Origin: Paenibacillus luteus
Lineage (GTDB): Bacteria; Bacillota; Bacilli; Paenibacillales; Paenibacillaceae
Length of the DNA stretch: 64,000 nucleotides
Assembly (NCBI RefSeq): GCF_006542765.1
Contig: NZ_SKCD01000033.1
Coordinates: forward strand, 434,001 to 498,000
Direction: 5' to 3'
Shown: piece after piece, positions 34,172 through 43,427 of the stretch
How positions within the stretch are numbered: position 1 is the stretch's first letter
How the letters are laid out: the number at the start of each line of letters is the position of its first letter
Notes under the pieces: generated by a model
Told to the model about the DNA's origin: nothing
Seen by the model: only the letters and a program-made list of their open reading frames with translations
The model's database searches: none
Position numbers and translations under genes: made by a program

Positions 34172-34210
34172 AAACAGCCGAGCAGGGCTTCTATGCCTGT
34201 CCGGCTGTTT
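34172..34210 (+). terminator. probable terminator hairpin
   Basis: AAACAGCCG...CGGCTGTTT (9 bp) with further pairing of AGCAGG/CCTGTC inside, about 100 bases after the PL11 gene. The T-run is weak (GCTGCTTTTA). The rest of 34070-34405 shows no gene. Confidence 0.5.
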
Positions 34211-34405
34211 GCTGCTTTTATGATGCTTTTGTGATCGGGTCGATTTCGGTCATTCATGCGTCACTGTCGTTTCTTTCTTAAAATATAAGGTTGGAAGATG
34301 GGCGATACCCATGTAGAATAAGTAGGCTCAGGCAACATGCTGTTTCACCTGAACGATCTATAGGCTACACTGTAACCGAACAAGTCAGTAAAGGGAGGTT
34401 AAGAG

Positions 34406-34894
34406 TTGGGGAAAGTGAAGTTTGCAGATGCAAGCGTGAGTAAATCCATAGCAGAGCTTGTTAGCAAGCAGAATCAGAAAAAGTTGGTACTTTGGGCAGC
34501 GGAGTGCGCAGAACATGTGCTACCGTATTTCGAGGAGGCTTGTCCAAATGATCATAGACCTCGAGAGGCAATCGAAGCGGGCCGTGCCTGGGTGCGTGGC
34601 GAAATCGTGATGAGCGAAGCTCGGACTGCTGCATTTGCCGCCCATGCCGCTGCCCGCGATGCCGATCAAACAGCTGTCAGCGCAGTCGTTAATCGCTTGC
34701 ACTCATGCGCAGCAGCTCGCGCTGCTGGCCATGCAGCCGCAACCGCCCATGTCGCTGGTCATGCGGTTCACGCAGCTACCTATGCTGCAAAAGCTGCCGC
34801 CTATGCGGCTGAAGCGAAAGACGCCGATGCGAACACGACTAAGGAACGTGAGTGGCAATACCAGCGCTTGCTGGATATAGCCGTAACAACCTGA
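34406..34894 (+). CDS. Imm5-like putative immunity protein
   Basis: 162 residues with a TTG start preceded by AAGGGAGG. All-alpha and extremely Ala/His-rich. The region VLWAAECAEHVLPYFEEACP, then RPREAIEAGRAWVRGE, then EARTAAFAAHAAARDA, matches the alpha-helical Imm5-type family named 'putative immunity protein'. Such proteins are proposed to neutralise polymorphic toxins. No toxin gene is next to it and it stands alone between two hairpins, so an immunity job is unproven and it may have been co-opted. Confidence 0.65.
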   Translation: MGKVKFADASVSKSIAELVSKQNQKKLVLWAAECAEHVLPYFEEACPNDHRPREAIEAGRAWVRGEIVMSEARTAAFAAHAAARDADQTAVSAVVNRLHSCAAARAAGHAAATAHVAGHAVHAATYAAKAAAYAAEAKDADANTTKEREWQYQRLLDIAVTT

Positions 34895-34951
34895 GAACAT
34901 AGCTTACCATGAGCGGATATACAGAATCTTATGACTCATAATACTAGTTAC

Positions 34952-34990
34952 AGGCCTCAACCTATTTTTATATAAAATAGGCTGAGGCCT
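34952..34990 (+). terminator. long hairpin, possible terminator
   Basis: AGGCCTCA...TGAGGCCT with inner CCTATTTT/AAAATAGG makes a stem of about 16 bp. The downstream run is AATTGTTG, so it is a weak terminator by the T-run test. It separates the Imm5-like gene from the collagen-like gene. Confidence 0.5.
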
Positions 34991-35013
34991 AATTGTTGCG
35001 GCTGCTTCGTCCA

Positions 35014-35041
35014 TACCGTCATTCAATCGAATCATATCATA
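35014..35041 (+). promoter_or_regulatory. candidate sigma-K-type promoter of the collagen-like gene
   Basis: CATATCATA (35033-35041) fits the sigma-K -10 pattern CATAnnnTA, with an AC 16 bases upstream (about 35015-35016) as the -35. It lies about 30 bases before the start codon of a spore-surface-type gene. Late mother-cell expression would fit; the match is short. Confidence 0.35.
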
Positions 35042-35072
35042 GCTTATATCGATTAATGGGGGGTGAATTAGC

Positions 35073-35777
35073 TTGAGTAAAATAGCTGCTGTAAAAAAGA
35101 AAAAATGTGGAAGAAAACGACTACTTAGAAAGAATGGAGCTGCGGCTTCCGTACTCCAAATAAGATACTCCCATACACCTAGCAGAAAAGGTTGTATTAA
35201 AAAAACATATGGTAATGGTTCATTTAGTAGAAAAAAGCGAAATAAAAAGGTTATCTTTTTCAAAGAGCAGCCCAATGCTATGGAACAACATTCTGTACAA
35301 GGCTCATTAGGTCCACAAGGAGCCCGAGGAGAACAAGGTCCACAAGGACTCCCAGGGCTTGGACTTCAAGGACTTCAAGGACCTCAAGGCGAACAAGGAC
35401 TTGAAGGGCTTCAAGGTCTACCTGGCATTCAGGGACCCCAAGGTGAACCAGGAACGGTTATTGTTCCTGACATTATTATTTTGCCGACGTGTAAAAGGTT
35501 TTTTTATACTGTCAGCTCGGATGCTCAATCTCTATTGATTATTCAGGCTGCTGAGTTTACAAACGATGAGGGAGACGTCATTACTTCATTTCCTGAAATT
35601 GTTCCCAATAGCTATAACAATGTTTACATCAATGGATTATTGCAAGAAAGTAGTTTATATGTTTTAAACGAAAATGACATAAGCTTTAATCTCGGAAATC
35701 AAACGATTTTTGCAGGCACACCGATCATTTTCGAAATAGTTACCTTCGCAGTTCAAATCATTCCACCATTTAACTAA
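35073..35777 (+). CDS. collagen-like protein with C-terminal DUF4183 domain (probable spore surface)
   Basis: 234 residues with a TTG start after GGGGGTGAATTAGC. The N-terminus (about 1-68) is very basic (Lys/Arg-rich, CGRKRLLRKN). A collagen-like tract of G-x-y triplets follows (about 76-128, GPQGARGEQGPQGLPG and similar). The DUF4183 domain (about 140-232) contains YTVSSDAQ, NNVYINGLLQESSLYVLNEN and IIFEIVTF. There is no signal peptide, as usual for exosporium or coat proteins assembled from the mother cell. It probably forms hair-like or interspore filaments. A second, stand-alone DUF4183 gene follows. The basic N-terminus may anchor it to acidic coat material; that part is inference. Confidence 0.82.
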   Translation: MSKIAAVKKKKCGRKRLLRKNGAAASVLQIRYSHTPSRKGCIKKTYGNGSFSRKKRNKKVIFFKEQPNAMEQHSVQGSLGPQGARGEQGPQGLPGLGLQGLQGPQGEQGLEGLQGLPGIQGPQGEPGTVIVPDIIILPTCKRFFYTVSSDAQSLLIIQAAEFTNDEGDVITSFPEIVPNSYNNVYINGLLQESSLYVLNENDISFNLGNQTIFAGTPIIFEIVTFAVQIIPPFN

Positions 35778-35850
35778 ATAAGTTCCACGAATGAGTACTT
35801 CCTCTTTTCTAACTCTAGCATAAGCTAGTTGAGAGAGTGAGGTGATATAA

Positions 35851-36135
35851 ATGGCTATTTCAAAACCCTTTATGGCTGCTAGAAGGTTCAGTGCTACAGC
35901 AGGAGACGGGACAGGTGTAGGCGTCGCTTATAATATTCTTGCGACAGCGACTACAAATGACGCTGGTGTTGCTGCAACTGCTTTCCCAACGGAGCCTGCT
36001 TATTACAATCTGTATATTAATGGACTGATTCAAACAGCAGATACTTCAACCGTAACAACGACTGCAATCACGATCCCAGGCGGCGATGCACTTGATGATG
36101 GAACTCCAATCATCATTGAATTCGTAGTAAACTAA
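35851..36135 (+). CDS. DUF4183 domain protein
   Basis: 94 residues, essentially one DUF4183 domain: YNILATATTNDAGVAATAFP, then YYNLYINGLIQTADTSTV and GTPIIIEFVVN. It aligns by eye with the C-terminal domain of the preceding collagen-like protein (NLYINGL / NVYINGL; GTPIIIEF / GTPIIFEI). GAGAGTGAGGTG precedes the ATG. A CATAAGCTA string at 35819-35827 resembles a sigma-K -10 but lacks a well-spaced -35. It probably packs with the collagen-like protein on the spore surface. It lacks a signal peptide. Confidence 0.75.
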   Translation: MAISKPFMAARRFSATAGDGTGVGVAYNILATATTNDAGVAATAFPTEPAYYNLYINGLIQTADTSTVTTTAITIPGGDALDDGTPIIIEFVVN

Positions 36136-36151
36136 CCGGATTGTCAACGTG

Positions 36152-36190
36152 ATGCCGGCCATTCTTTTTATTGAATGGCCGGCATTGTCG
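36152..36190 (+). terminator. terminator after the DUF4183 gene
   Basis: A perfect 12-bp stem ATGCCGGCCATT / AATGGCCGGCAT with a TTTTTATTG loop. The 3' flank is TGTCGTTTATT, so the T-run is modest. Placed 16 bases after the stop. Confidence 0.65.
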
Positions 36191-36335
36191 TTTATTAAAA
36201 TAGAATACCGATGGATGTACCTATCAAATAGGTAAAAATAACAATGAAAAAGTAAAAATAGTAACGTATAATTTCTATATTCATTCATCTAAGCTTAAAG
36301 GTGATGAATAAGCAGAATAAGGCAGGAGGAGTTTC

Positions 36336-38165
36336 ATGCGCACCTACATTACGGCTTTGTTTAATAACATGAAGCTCAAAGAGAAGTTTTTGTTTTCTTA
36401 TTTGATTATTATTGTTTCGATCACGCTGCTTATTAGCTTGGCAAATTATTATATTTCCGAAACATCCCTCAAGCAAATCAGCTACAATTATTCGGAATAT
36501 TTAATGAGTCAAATTGGGAATAATATGGAAACGCTTACAAGTGATCTGGATCAAACGCTGCTGATGTACGTGAATGCAGAGGATGTGTTTCCGTATTTGC
36601 GCGGGGAGGCAGAATCCAACTATTTTTTACAATACAAGGCGATTAATCGGAAAATGATTAAAAACCTAGAAGCTAAGCCCTATTTGATGGGCGCATTCGT
36701 TCAGGACAAGCAGGAGCAATGGTATCATTATAATTTTGTGAAAAATACAGTTTCTGAATATAGGCATCAGCTGAATATTGATTTACAGGAGGTCAAGGAC
36801 TATAAAGGCTCAGCGAAATGGACGCCTGGCGAGGGAGACGAGGAGGGAGCGATTATTGTCAGCCGTGCGCTGTACGATCCCGGCACCTACGAGTATCTTG
36901 GCATTATAGGAGCCATAGTTGAGGATGATTATATCCGAAGCATCTACCATAACGTAGATCGGGTCGACGGCGGCGAGTTTTTTATATTTAACGAGAACGG
37001 CCAGCTGCTCATTTACGATACGCCAGATAGAAAGCGCTATATTAACCAGGTGCTCGCGAGTCATGACCTGTCGCTGGCGGATGGTCAGACGAGCTTTCGG
37101 AACGAAGGCAAGGATTATATTGCAACGACAAAGACGATTACGGATAAAAAATGGAAGCTCGTCAATATTATTTCAGTGAATGAGCTTAGGAAGCATACGG
37201 ATGCGCTAAAATATTGGATATTTTATACCTGTTTGATCGCCATGATAGGCGCATTGATTTTGGCTTATTTATTTTCACATCAAATTACGGCGAATGTAAG
37301 AAAACTGCTGAACAGCATAAAGCATATTTCTCAGGGGAATTTCAAAGTACAAGCGACAATTCCGAAAGGTCGGGATGAAATAGCTATACTAGGCACCAAG
37401 TTTAATCAGATGTCTGAGCAAATCGAACAATTAATTGACACGGTAACGAGCGAAAAGCTGCTTAAGCAGGAGGCGGAATATAAATCATTGGCGTTTGAAT
37501 ACAAAGCGCTGCAAGCTCAGATCAACCCTCATTTTTTGTACAATACGCTAGAGTTTATTAATTGCAATGCACTGATGCTGGAAACCGACAAGGTCAGCCA
37601 AATGGTATGCTTGCTCGGGGATCTGCTTCGCGATACGTTCCGCAACAAGAAGCATATCATTACATTAGAGGAAGAACTGCACTATATAAAAAAATATTTG
37701 GATATCCATCAGACCATTTATACGGACAAAATATTTGCAACGTATGAAATCGATTCAGCCCTCCTTCAAACCAGCGTGCCTAACTTTATTTTGCAGCCTA
37801 TTGTTGAGAATGCGATTGTGCACGGCATGGAGGGAATCAGCGGTATGGGGCTTATCCAAATCGTCTGCCGTCGTGAGAATGACTTATGCATAATCGAGAT
37901 TAAGGATAATGGAATTGGCATTGCTCCCGATATACAGGAATCGCTGCTGCGTGTAGAGGATACGGAACGTCGGGAGGACGAGCATTACAAAGAGAGCGAG
38001 CCGGCCAAAATTGGCATTCGAAGCGTGAATAAACGCGTAAAACTTATGTTTGGGGCGGCGTATGGACTAAGTATCGTAAGCATGCCGGGGACGGAAACCG
38101 TGGTGTCCATTTCAATCCCACTGCAAACGGCGTCTGCACTCTATGACAAAACAGAAGGAGAATGA
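36336..38165 (+). CDS. sensor histidine kinase, YesM family
   Basis: 609 residues. Membrane helix at about 20-40, Cache-type extracellular sensor (about 45-285), second helix at about 290-312, HAMP (about 315-370), His_kinase core LQAQINPHFLYNTLEFINCN (His of PHFLYN is the phosphosite) and an HATPase domain with N-box QPIVENAIVHGMEG and G1 box IKDNGIGI. GGAGGAG precedes the ATG. It overlaps or abuts the AraC-type response regulator, with which it forms a two-component pair. In this group the signal is usually an extracellular oligosaccharide, sometimes through an SBP, and the target is the adjacent importer, here the operon starting at 39946. Confidence 0.93.
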   Translation: MRTYITALFNNMKLKEKFLFSYLIIIVSITLLISLANYYISETSLKQISYNYSEYLMSQIGNNMETLTSDLDQTLLMYVNAEDVFPYLRGEAESNYFLQYKAINRKMIKNLEAKPYLMGAFVQDKQEQWYHYNFVKNTVSEYRHQLNIDLQEVKDYKGSAKWTPGEGDEEGAIIVSRALYDPGTYEYLGIIGAIVEDDYIRSIYHNVDRVDGGEFFIFNENGQLLIYDTPDRKRYINQVLASHDLSLADGQTSFRNEGKDYIATTKTITDKKWKLVNIISVNELRKHTDALKYWIFYTCLIAMIGALILAYLFSHQITANVRKLLNSIKHISQGNFKVQATIPKGRDEIAILGTKFNQMSEQIEQLIDTVTSEKLLKQEAEYKSLAFEYKALQAQINPHFLYNTLEFINCNALMLETDKVSQMVCLLGDLLRDTFRNKKHIITLEEELHYIKKYLDIHQTIYTDKIFATYEIDSALLQTSVPNFILQPIVENAIVHGMEGISGMGLIQIVCRRENDLCIIEIKDNGIGIAPDIQESLLRVEDTERREDEHYKESEPAKIGIRSVNKRVKLMFGAAYGLSIVSMPGTETVVSISIPLQTASALYDKTEGE

Positions 38166-38170
38166 ACATC

Positions 38171-39754
38171 ATGATGCTAAAAGCGGTTGTCATTGACGAT
38201 CAGCCATCGGTTCGCCAAGCGCTGATTAAGCTGATTCCGTGGGATAGCTATCCTTGCGAGGTCATGGGCGAGGCGGGGGACGGAGAGCAGGCGAAAGCCA
38301 TTCTCGTCAGCGTTCGGCCAGACATTGTCATTGCGGATATCCGGATGCCAAAAATCGATGGCCTTGCCTTAACCGAGTGGATTAATGCCAACGTCGAGGA
38401 TTGCTGTGTCATCCTTATTACGGGCTACCAGGAGTTTAAATATGCACAGAAGGCGCTGGAATTAGGCGTTTACGCCATTATTTCCAAGCCGATTCGCTAT
38501 AACGAGCTTGGCGAGACGATTCGCCTAGCCGCGCAGGAATTACTGGCGAAGCGAGTCAAGCGGAGCGAATGGGACCGCGTGATGAAGGAAAAGCATTTCA
38601 GCGCATTGCTGGATGGAAGGATAGATACCGCAGCGGAGCAAGCGGTAAACCTGTCAGCCAAAGCTCCGAGATTTATGCTTGCGCTGGTTAAACCTGTGCA
38701 AAGACAGGCTGTGCGAGAGGTGACTTTGGAAAAGGGGCAGCGGAAGCAGGATGTGGAATTGGAAGGCATGCTATCGGATCAGACTCATCCTACCTTCTAC
38801 CAATGGTACAAGCTGCAAAAAAACGACGATACGCTGTATCTTTTTCTATACGATAATGACGTTCAATCCCGCGAGCATAAAAGCGAAATCTTGAAAGTAC
38901 TCGCCGCGTGGCAGGAAATTTATAAGCGTGACGGGCAGTCGAGTGCCTCAGTCGTCGTCAGCTCCTTCTACAAATCATTCGAACGGCTCGGCGATGCTTA
39001 CACCGAATTAATGGAGCTCAAGAACAAAATTTTTTTTCAAACGGACAACGGACAAGCCCATCCGCCGGCACGCAAGCGCGATCAGCCGATTACAGAGCAT
39101 GGAAAATTGATGATTATAAACGTGCTCGAAACGTTTCAAGATGGCTTTGAAACCAAATCAGAGGAGGAGCTTGCTGACGGAATCAGCCATATGCTTGCGG
39201 AAATAACCGCGTTCAGCAAGGACAATGTTCCTTTAGCCAAAAGTCTGATCTCTGAGCTGTGCTTCATGGCGGTGCGCAAATATTATCGGACGACGGGAAA
39301 TGAGCTAGGCTTGCCCGTCAGCGTGGAGGATATGCTGCGGGCGGTGGAGCGGCTGGATAACATGAACCAGGCAATGGAGTATGTGAGCCGTCTCTTTATA
39401 GCTGTCAGGGAAGAACTAACTCGAGATACTAATGACTACGGCTCACTCGTTCGCAGCGTGATGAAGCATATTCATGAGCATTATGCCAAGGAGCTGTCGC
39501 TCCAAGGCGTAGCCGAGCAATATTCCGTGAATCCAAGCTACCTCAGCCGTCTGCTCAAGAAGGAAACGGGCAAAAACTTCGTAGATATTATCGCCGGAAC
39601 ACGGATACATGCAGCGAAAAAGCTGCTACGTGATCCGAGCAGTCGGGTCAATGAGGTTGGTGAAAAGGTTGGCTATCAGAATTACACATATTTTTATCAA
39701 ATATTCAAAAAGTATGAAGGCATCTCACCAAAAGAGTTCAAAAATAACAGTTAG
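38171..39754 (+). CDS. response regulator, YesN family (REC + AraC-type HTH)
   Basis: About 527 residues. The ORF opens at 38162, overlapping the kinase stop, but AAGGAG at 38155-38160 is one base from that ATG and ten from the ATG at 38171, so I prefer 38171. The REC domain (about 1-120) has VVIDDQ acidic residues, phospho-acceptor Asp in IADIRMPKIDG and Lys in ISKPIRY. A middle region (about 140-400) of helical character is usual for YesN. Two AraC helix-turn-helix units (about 425-527) include HYAKELSLQGVAEQYSVNPS then YLSRLLKKETGKNF, and VGEKVGYQNYTYFYQIFKKY. Probable activator of the downstream sugar operon. Confidence 0.92.
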   Translation: MMLKAVVIDDQPSVRQALIKLIPWDSYPCEVMGEAGDGEQAKAILVSVRPDIVIADIRMPKIDGLALTEWINANVEDCCVILITGYQEFKYAQKALELGVYAIISKPIRYNELGETIRLAAQELLAKRVKRSEWDRVMKEKHFSALLDGRIDTAAEQAVNLSAKAPRFMLALVKPVQRQAVREVTLEKGQRKQDVELEGMLSDQTHPTFYQWYKLQKNDDTLYLFLYDNDVQSREHKSEILKVLAAWQEIYKRDGQSSASVVVSSFYKSFERLGDAYTELMELKNKIFFQTDNGQAHPPARKRDQPITEHGKLMIINVLETFQDGFETKSEEELADGISHMLAEITAFSKDNVPLAKSLISELCFMAVRKYYRTTGNELGLPVSVEDMLRAVERLDNMNQAMEYVSRLFIAVREELTRDTNDYGSLVRSVMKHIHEHYAKELSLQGVAEQYSVNPSYLSRLLKKETGKNFVDIIAGTRIHAAKKLLRDPSSRVNEVGEKVGYQNYTYFYQIFKKYEGISPKEFKNNS

Positions 39755-39945
39755 ATATATTGATTTTGCTTTAAGTAGAGGGGGATACGGCCAGTGGGCA
39801 GTGTCCTTTTTTTATAAATGGAAAAGGTCATAATAACGAATAAAAAGTAAAAATGGGGTCATTTTTTTAGTATCGGACGCAGGTTAGTATTAAAGAGCAA
39901 AGAAGAAAGCACTTACATGACAACGATCGATACGGGGGGATTTTG

Positions 39946-41475
39946 ATGAAAACAAGGTCAAAAATGATTATGCTTGTATGTTTGCTAATGGTTATGTCCA
40001 CCTCGCTGCTTGGCTGCGGGAAAAATGACAACAAGCCAGAAAACGCGAACCCGGATGCAACGAATGCGGGAGGCACGGGTGGGGAGAAGCTGCCGCCGAT
40101 GGACATATCCTTTCTCACCTATGCAAATTCGCCATTCTCGCAAACGGACAGCGCGGATGCGATTAAGCAGATCGAGGAGTATACAAATACGAAGCTGAAT
40201 CTCCAAATCGTGCCTTCGACCGGAGGTGAGGAGAAGCTGAATGTAACGATTGCTTCGGGGGATATGCCGACGCTGCTTGCTACCGTCGTGAAAAACTCAA
40301 CGATCATCAACGCTGCCCGTGCAGGCGCTTTCTGGGAAATTGGCGATTTGATCAAGGACTATCCTTATTTCTCTGAAATCAACAGCGTCGTTTATGACAA
40401 TATTTCGATTGATGGCAAAGTATACGGACTTCCGCGTACGCGCCCGCTCATTCGGCCGGTGCTTGCTTACCGCACTGATATTTTGAAAGAGCTTGGCATG
40501 AAGGAGCCGGAAACGCCGGACGAGCTGTTCGAGGTGCTGACAGCCGTGAAACAGAAATATCCTGACATGACGCCGCTGATGGACATTGACGGCAATGCGG
40601 ATTGGACGCTGTACCCGTTTCTGTTCCAATCGTTCGGAACGCCTAACAAGTGGGAAGTGAACGCAGCAGGAGAGTTCATTCCTTACTTCGAAAGCCCAGG
40701 CTATACGGAAGCAATGAAGTATCATAAGAAGCTGTATGACGCAGGTTTGCTAAACGAGGATTTTGCAGTAGCCAAGCAAAGTGACAAGGACCAGCGTGTT
40801 CGCAGCGGCAATGCCTTCGCTTTCATTCAGGCGGCGGACAGCGTAAATGATGAACGGGCTTCGATCCGGAGCGGCTCAAAAAACGAAAATGCCGATCTTG
40901 ATTTCATCGTCAGCCTCAAGGATGCCAGCGGTAAAATGACAGTGCGTGCTTTACCAGGGCACAATGGCATGTTGTTGTTCCCGAAGAGCAAAATCAAGGA
41001 CGAGGCGCAGTTGAAGCGAGTGCTGGATTTCGTAAGCGCGCTGCATGATCCGGAAATGGCCAATTTGCTGGAGTACGGCATCGAAGGCAAAAACTATGAG
41101 CTGAAAGACGGAGCACCTGTGCTTCTGGACCGCCAAGATTATTTGGACCGTATCACGAATTTGAAAACATTACTCTCCCGGCTGAACTTTAATACAACGG
41201 TGGCAGAGAAGACGGAGCTTCAGAAGAAGGGGGACAGCGTAAGCGCAGATTATATTGACTTTGCGATTTCCAATCCCGCAGACCCGTTATACTCCGATAC
41301 TTTTGCTCAGAAGGGTTCGCAGCTTGAACGCGATCTTATCGATACGATGATCCGGTATTCGATGGGCGTTACGGATGAAGCGGGCCTGAAGAAAGCGCTG
41401 CAGGATTGGTACAGCAAGGGCGGCACGCAAATTGCCAAGGAATTTGCTGAGCAGTTGGCTAAGCAGAAGCAATAA
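39946..41475 (+). CDS. extracellular sugar-binding lipoprotein (LplA type)
   Basis: 509 residues. The start is ATG at 39946 with GGGGGGA ahead; the TTG one codon earlier is also open. The signal peptide ends at lipobox LLGCG (Cys at about 24). The large SBP (about 45-505) is typical of Paenibacillus LplA-type receptors, with DGKVYGLPRTRPLIRPVLAY then RTDILKELGM, and PDMTPLMDIDG. It is the first gene of an SBP-permease-permease importer lacking its own ATPase, which is the norm for Lpl systems served by a shared MsmK-like ATPase (the one at 4990 could do this). It lies directly after the YesM/YesN genes. Confidence 0.92.
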   Translation: MKTRSKMIMLVCLLMVMSTSLLGCGKNDNKPENANPDATNAGGTGGEKLPPMDISFLTYANSPFSQTDSADAIKQIEEYTNTKLNLQIVPSTGGEEKLNVTIASGDMPTLLATVVKNSTIINAARAGAFWEIGDLIKDYPYFSEINSVVYDNISIDGKVYGLPRTRPLIRPVLAYRTDILKELGMKEPETPDELFEVLTAVKQKYPDMTPLMDIDGNADWTLYPFLFQSFGTPNKWEVNAAGEFIPYFESPGYTEAMKYHKKLYDAGLLNEDFAVAKQSDKDQRVRSGNAFAFIQAADSVNDERASIRSGSKNENADLDFIVSLKDASGKMTVRALPGHNGMLLFPKSKIKDEAQLKRVLDFVSALHDPEMANLLEYGIEGKNYELKDGAPVLLDRQDYLDRITNLKTLLSRLNFNTTVAEKTELQKKGDSVSADYIDFAISNPADPLYSDTFAQKGSQLERDLIDTMIRYSMGVTDEAGLKKALQDWYSKGGTQIAKEFAEQLAKQKQ

Positions 41476-41582
41476 ATAGCACACAAACCGGTTAGTGAAG
41501 GAGAGGGCAACCTCTCTTTCTTCTTTTAACCCCTTATATCAGCAGCTAGAGGACATTATTGCAACGTACAAGGAGGAAGATT

Positions 41583-42533
41583 ATGAAGAAAGCTCCAGCC
41601 ATGTTAGGCCCGCTGACAGCCGCAATCCATAAATCAGAGCGAGCACGCAAAATAGTGAAGCGGCCGATGCTCTATTTGATGCTGCTGCCCGGCATTGCTT
41701 ATTTTATTGTGTTTAAATATTTTCCGATGTGGGGCTTATTGATGGCTTTCAAAAACTATCAGCCTTATCTAGGCGTATGGAAAAGTGAATGGGCAGGATT
41801 TACCCATTTCCACCGTTTTTTTACCGAGGATACGTTTTGGGTGCTGTTTAAAAACACGTTTCTGCTCGCGGTGTATGACATCATTATCTTCTTCCCGCTA
41901 ACGATTGTCCTGTCTTTGCTGCTCAATGAAGTAGTGAAGCAGCGAGTGAAAAATACGATTCAGTCGATCATTTATATTCCGCATTTCTTATCCTGGGTCG
42001 TCATCGTCGGTGTTTTCCATATTTTCTTTGCCAGCGATGGTTTGGTGACTGATATGATTACGCAGGCAAGCGGCACGAAAATTCCGTTTCTGACTAGTCC
42101 CGATTGGTTCAGGCCGCTTATCGTCATTCAAGTCATCTGGAAGGAAATCGGTTGGGGGACGATTATTTTCTTGGCTGCACTCTCCGGCGTTAACCCGCAG
42201 CTGTACGAGGCGGGAAGGATGGATGGCGCGAACCGCTGGAAGCTGCTTTGGCATATCACACTCCCATCCATTCGCAGTGTCATCGTCATTTTGTTTATTT
42301 TGCGGCTGGGTAATTTTCTGGATACCGGCTTTGAGCAAATTTTCCTCATGGCGAATGCTCTGAATCGCGAGGTAGCGGATGTATTCGATACGTATGTCTA
42401 CCGGACTGGCTTGACGCAAGGGCAATTCAGCTATAGCGCCGCGGTCGGATTGTTCAAGTCGGCGGTCGGACTCATATTGGTGCTGGGCGCTAACTGGACC
42501 GCCAAAAAATTAGGTGAAGAAGGCTTATACTAA
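41583..42533 (+). CDS. sugar ABC transporter permease (LplB type)
   Basis: About 316 residues from the ATG at 41583, chosen because AAGGAGGA sits just before it; the frame is open from 41559. It has six predicted helices and the family opening MLLPGIAYFIVFKYFPMWGL. The EAA loop is QLYEAGRMDGANRWKLLWHI followed by TLPSIRS. The C-terminal LTQGQFSYSAAVGLFKSAVG is characteristic of LplB. It pairs with the next gene. Confidence 0.93.
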   Translation: MKKAPAMLGPLTAAIHKSERARKIVKRPMLYLMLLPGIAYFIVFKYFPMWGLLMAFKNYQPYLGVWKSEWAGFTHFHRFFTEDTFWVLFKNTFLLAVYDIIIFFPLTIVLSLLLNEVVKQRVKNTIQSIIYIPHFLSWVVIVGVFHIFFASDGLVTDMITQASGTKIPFLTSPDWFRPLIVIQVIWKEIGWGTIIFLAALSGVNPQLYEAGRMDGANRWKLLWHITLPSIRSVIVILFILRLGNFLDTGFEQIFLMANALNREVADVFDTYVYRTGLTQGQFSYSAAVGLFKSAVGLILVLGANWTAKKLGEEGLY

Positions 42534-42560
42534 CGATGTCATTCATCAGGAGGCACTATT

Positions 42561-43412
42561 ATGCAGGATAAAACAATGGCAAGCCGCATCTTCGACATTA
42601 GCAATTATACGTTTCTACTTTTGTTTGCGACGGCCACGATTATGCCTTTCTTCTATATAATATCGTCGTCCATTTCCAGCACGGCAGGGTTTATACCGAG
42701 GGACCTGACGTTTGAATGGTATGGATTCGTCTTTAGTAATTCGGCTTTTCTTAGAAGCTTATCCGTCTCGGTTCTCGTTACGGTAGCTGGCACGCTTGTT
42801 AATCTGGTTCTGACATGCCTGATGGCGTTTCCGCTTGCGAAGAAGGAGCTTGTGTTCCGCAAAACGATTATGATGGGTGTTATCTTTACGATGCTCTTTA
42901 ACGGCGGCATGATCCCTCTTTATTTTGTCGTGCGAGGAGCGGGGATGCTGGATTCGATATGGTCTCTTATTCTGCCTACAGCAATCAGTGCATTCAACTT
43001 GATTATCGTGAAAAACTTTTTCCAGAACCTTCCGGAGGAGCTGGAGGAATCGGCGATGATCGACGGATGCAAGGATCTTGGGATTTTATGGAGGATTATT
43101 ATTCCGCTCTCCAAGCCGGTACTTGCAACGTTTGGGTTATTTTATGCGGTAACGCACTGGAACCGTTATTTTGACGCGATCTTGTATATCAATAACAGCG
43201 CAAAATGGCCCATTCAGGTCATGCTTCGGCAAATCATTATTTTGTCCGAGGGCGGCGATGGCAGCGACCCGGAGCTCGCAAGCCTCATTTTGCATGCACA
43301 GAACATTAAGATGGCGGTCATTATTGTAGCGACGATTCCGATTTTGCTGATTTACCCGTTTTTGCAAAAACATTTTGCGAAGGGCGTATTGTTAGGCTCC
43401 GTAAAAGGGTAG
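42561..43412 (+). CDS. sugar ABC transporter permease (LplC/YtcP type)
   Basis: 283 residues with AGGAGG before the ATG and six predicted helices. The EAA motif is ELEESAMIDGCKDLGILWRI followed by IIPLSKP. The segment VTHWNRYFDAILYINNSAKW then PIQVMLRQI and the ending FLQKHFAKGVLLGSVKG are hallmarks of LplC/YtcP permeases. It is the second half of the channel and is followed at 15 bases by the first GH43-like gene. Confidence 0.93.
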   Translation: MQDKTMASRIFDISNYTFLLLFATATIMPFFYIISSSISSTAGFIPRDLTFEWYGFVFSNSAFLRSLSVSVLVTVAGTLVNLVLTCLMAFPLAKKELVFRKTIMMGVIFTMLFNGGMIPLYFVVRGAGMLDSIWSLILPTAISAFNLIIVKNFFQNLPEELEESAMIDGCKDLGILWRIIIPLSKPVLATFGLFYAVTHWNRYFDAILYINNSAKWPIQVMLRQIIILSEGGDGSDPELASLILHAQNIKMAVIIVATIPILLIYPFLQKHFAKGVLLGSVKG

Positions 43413-43427
43413 GGGGAGGAGAAGCGC

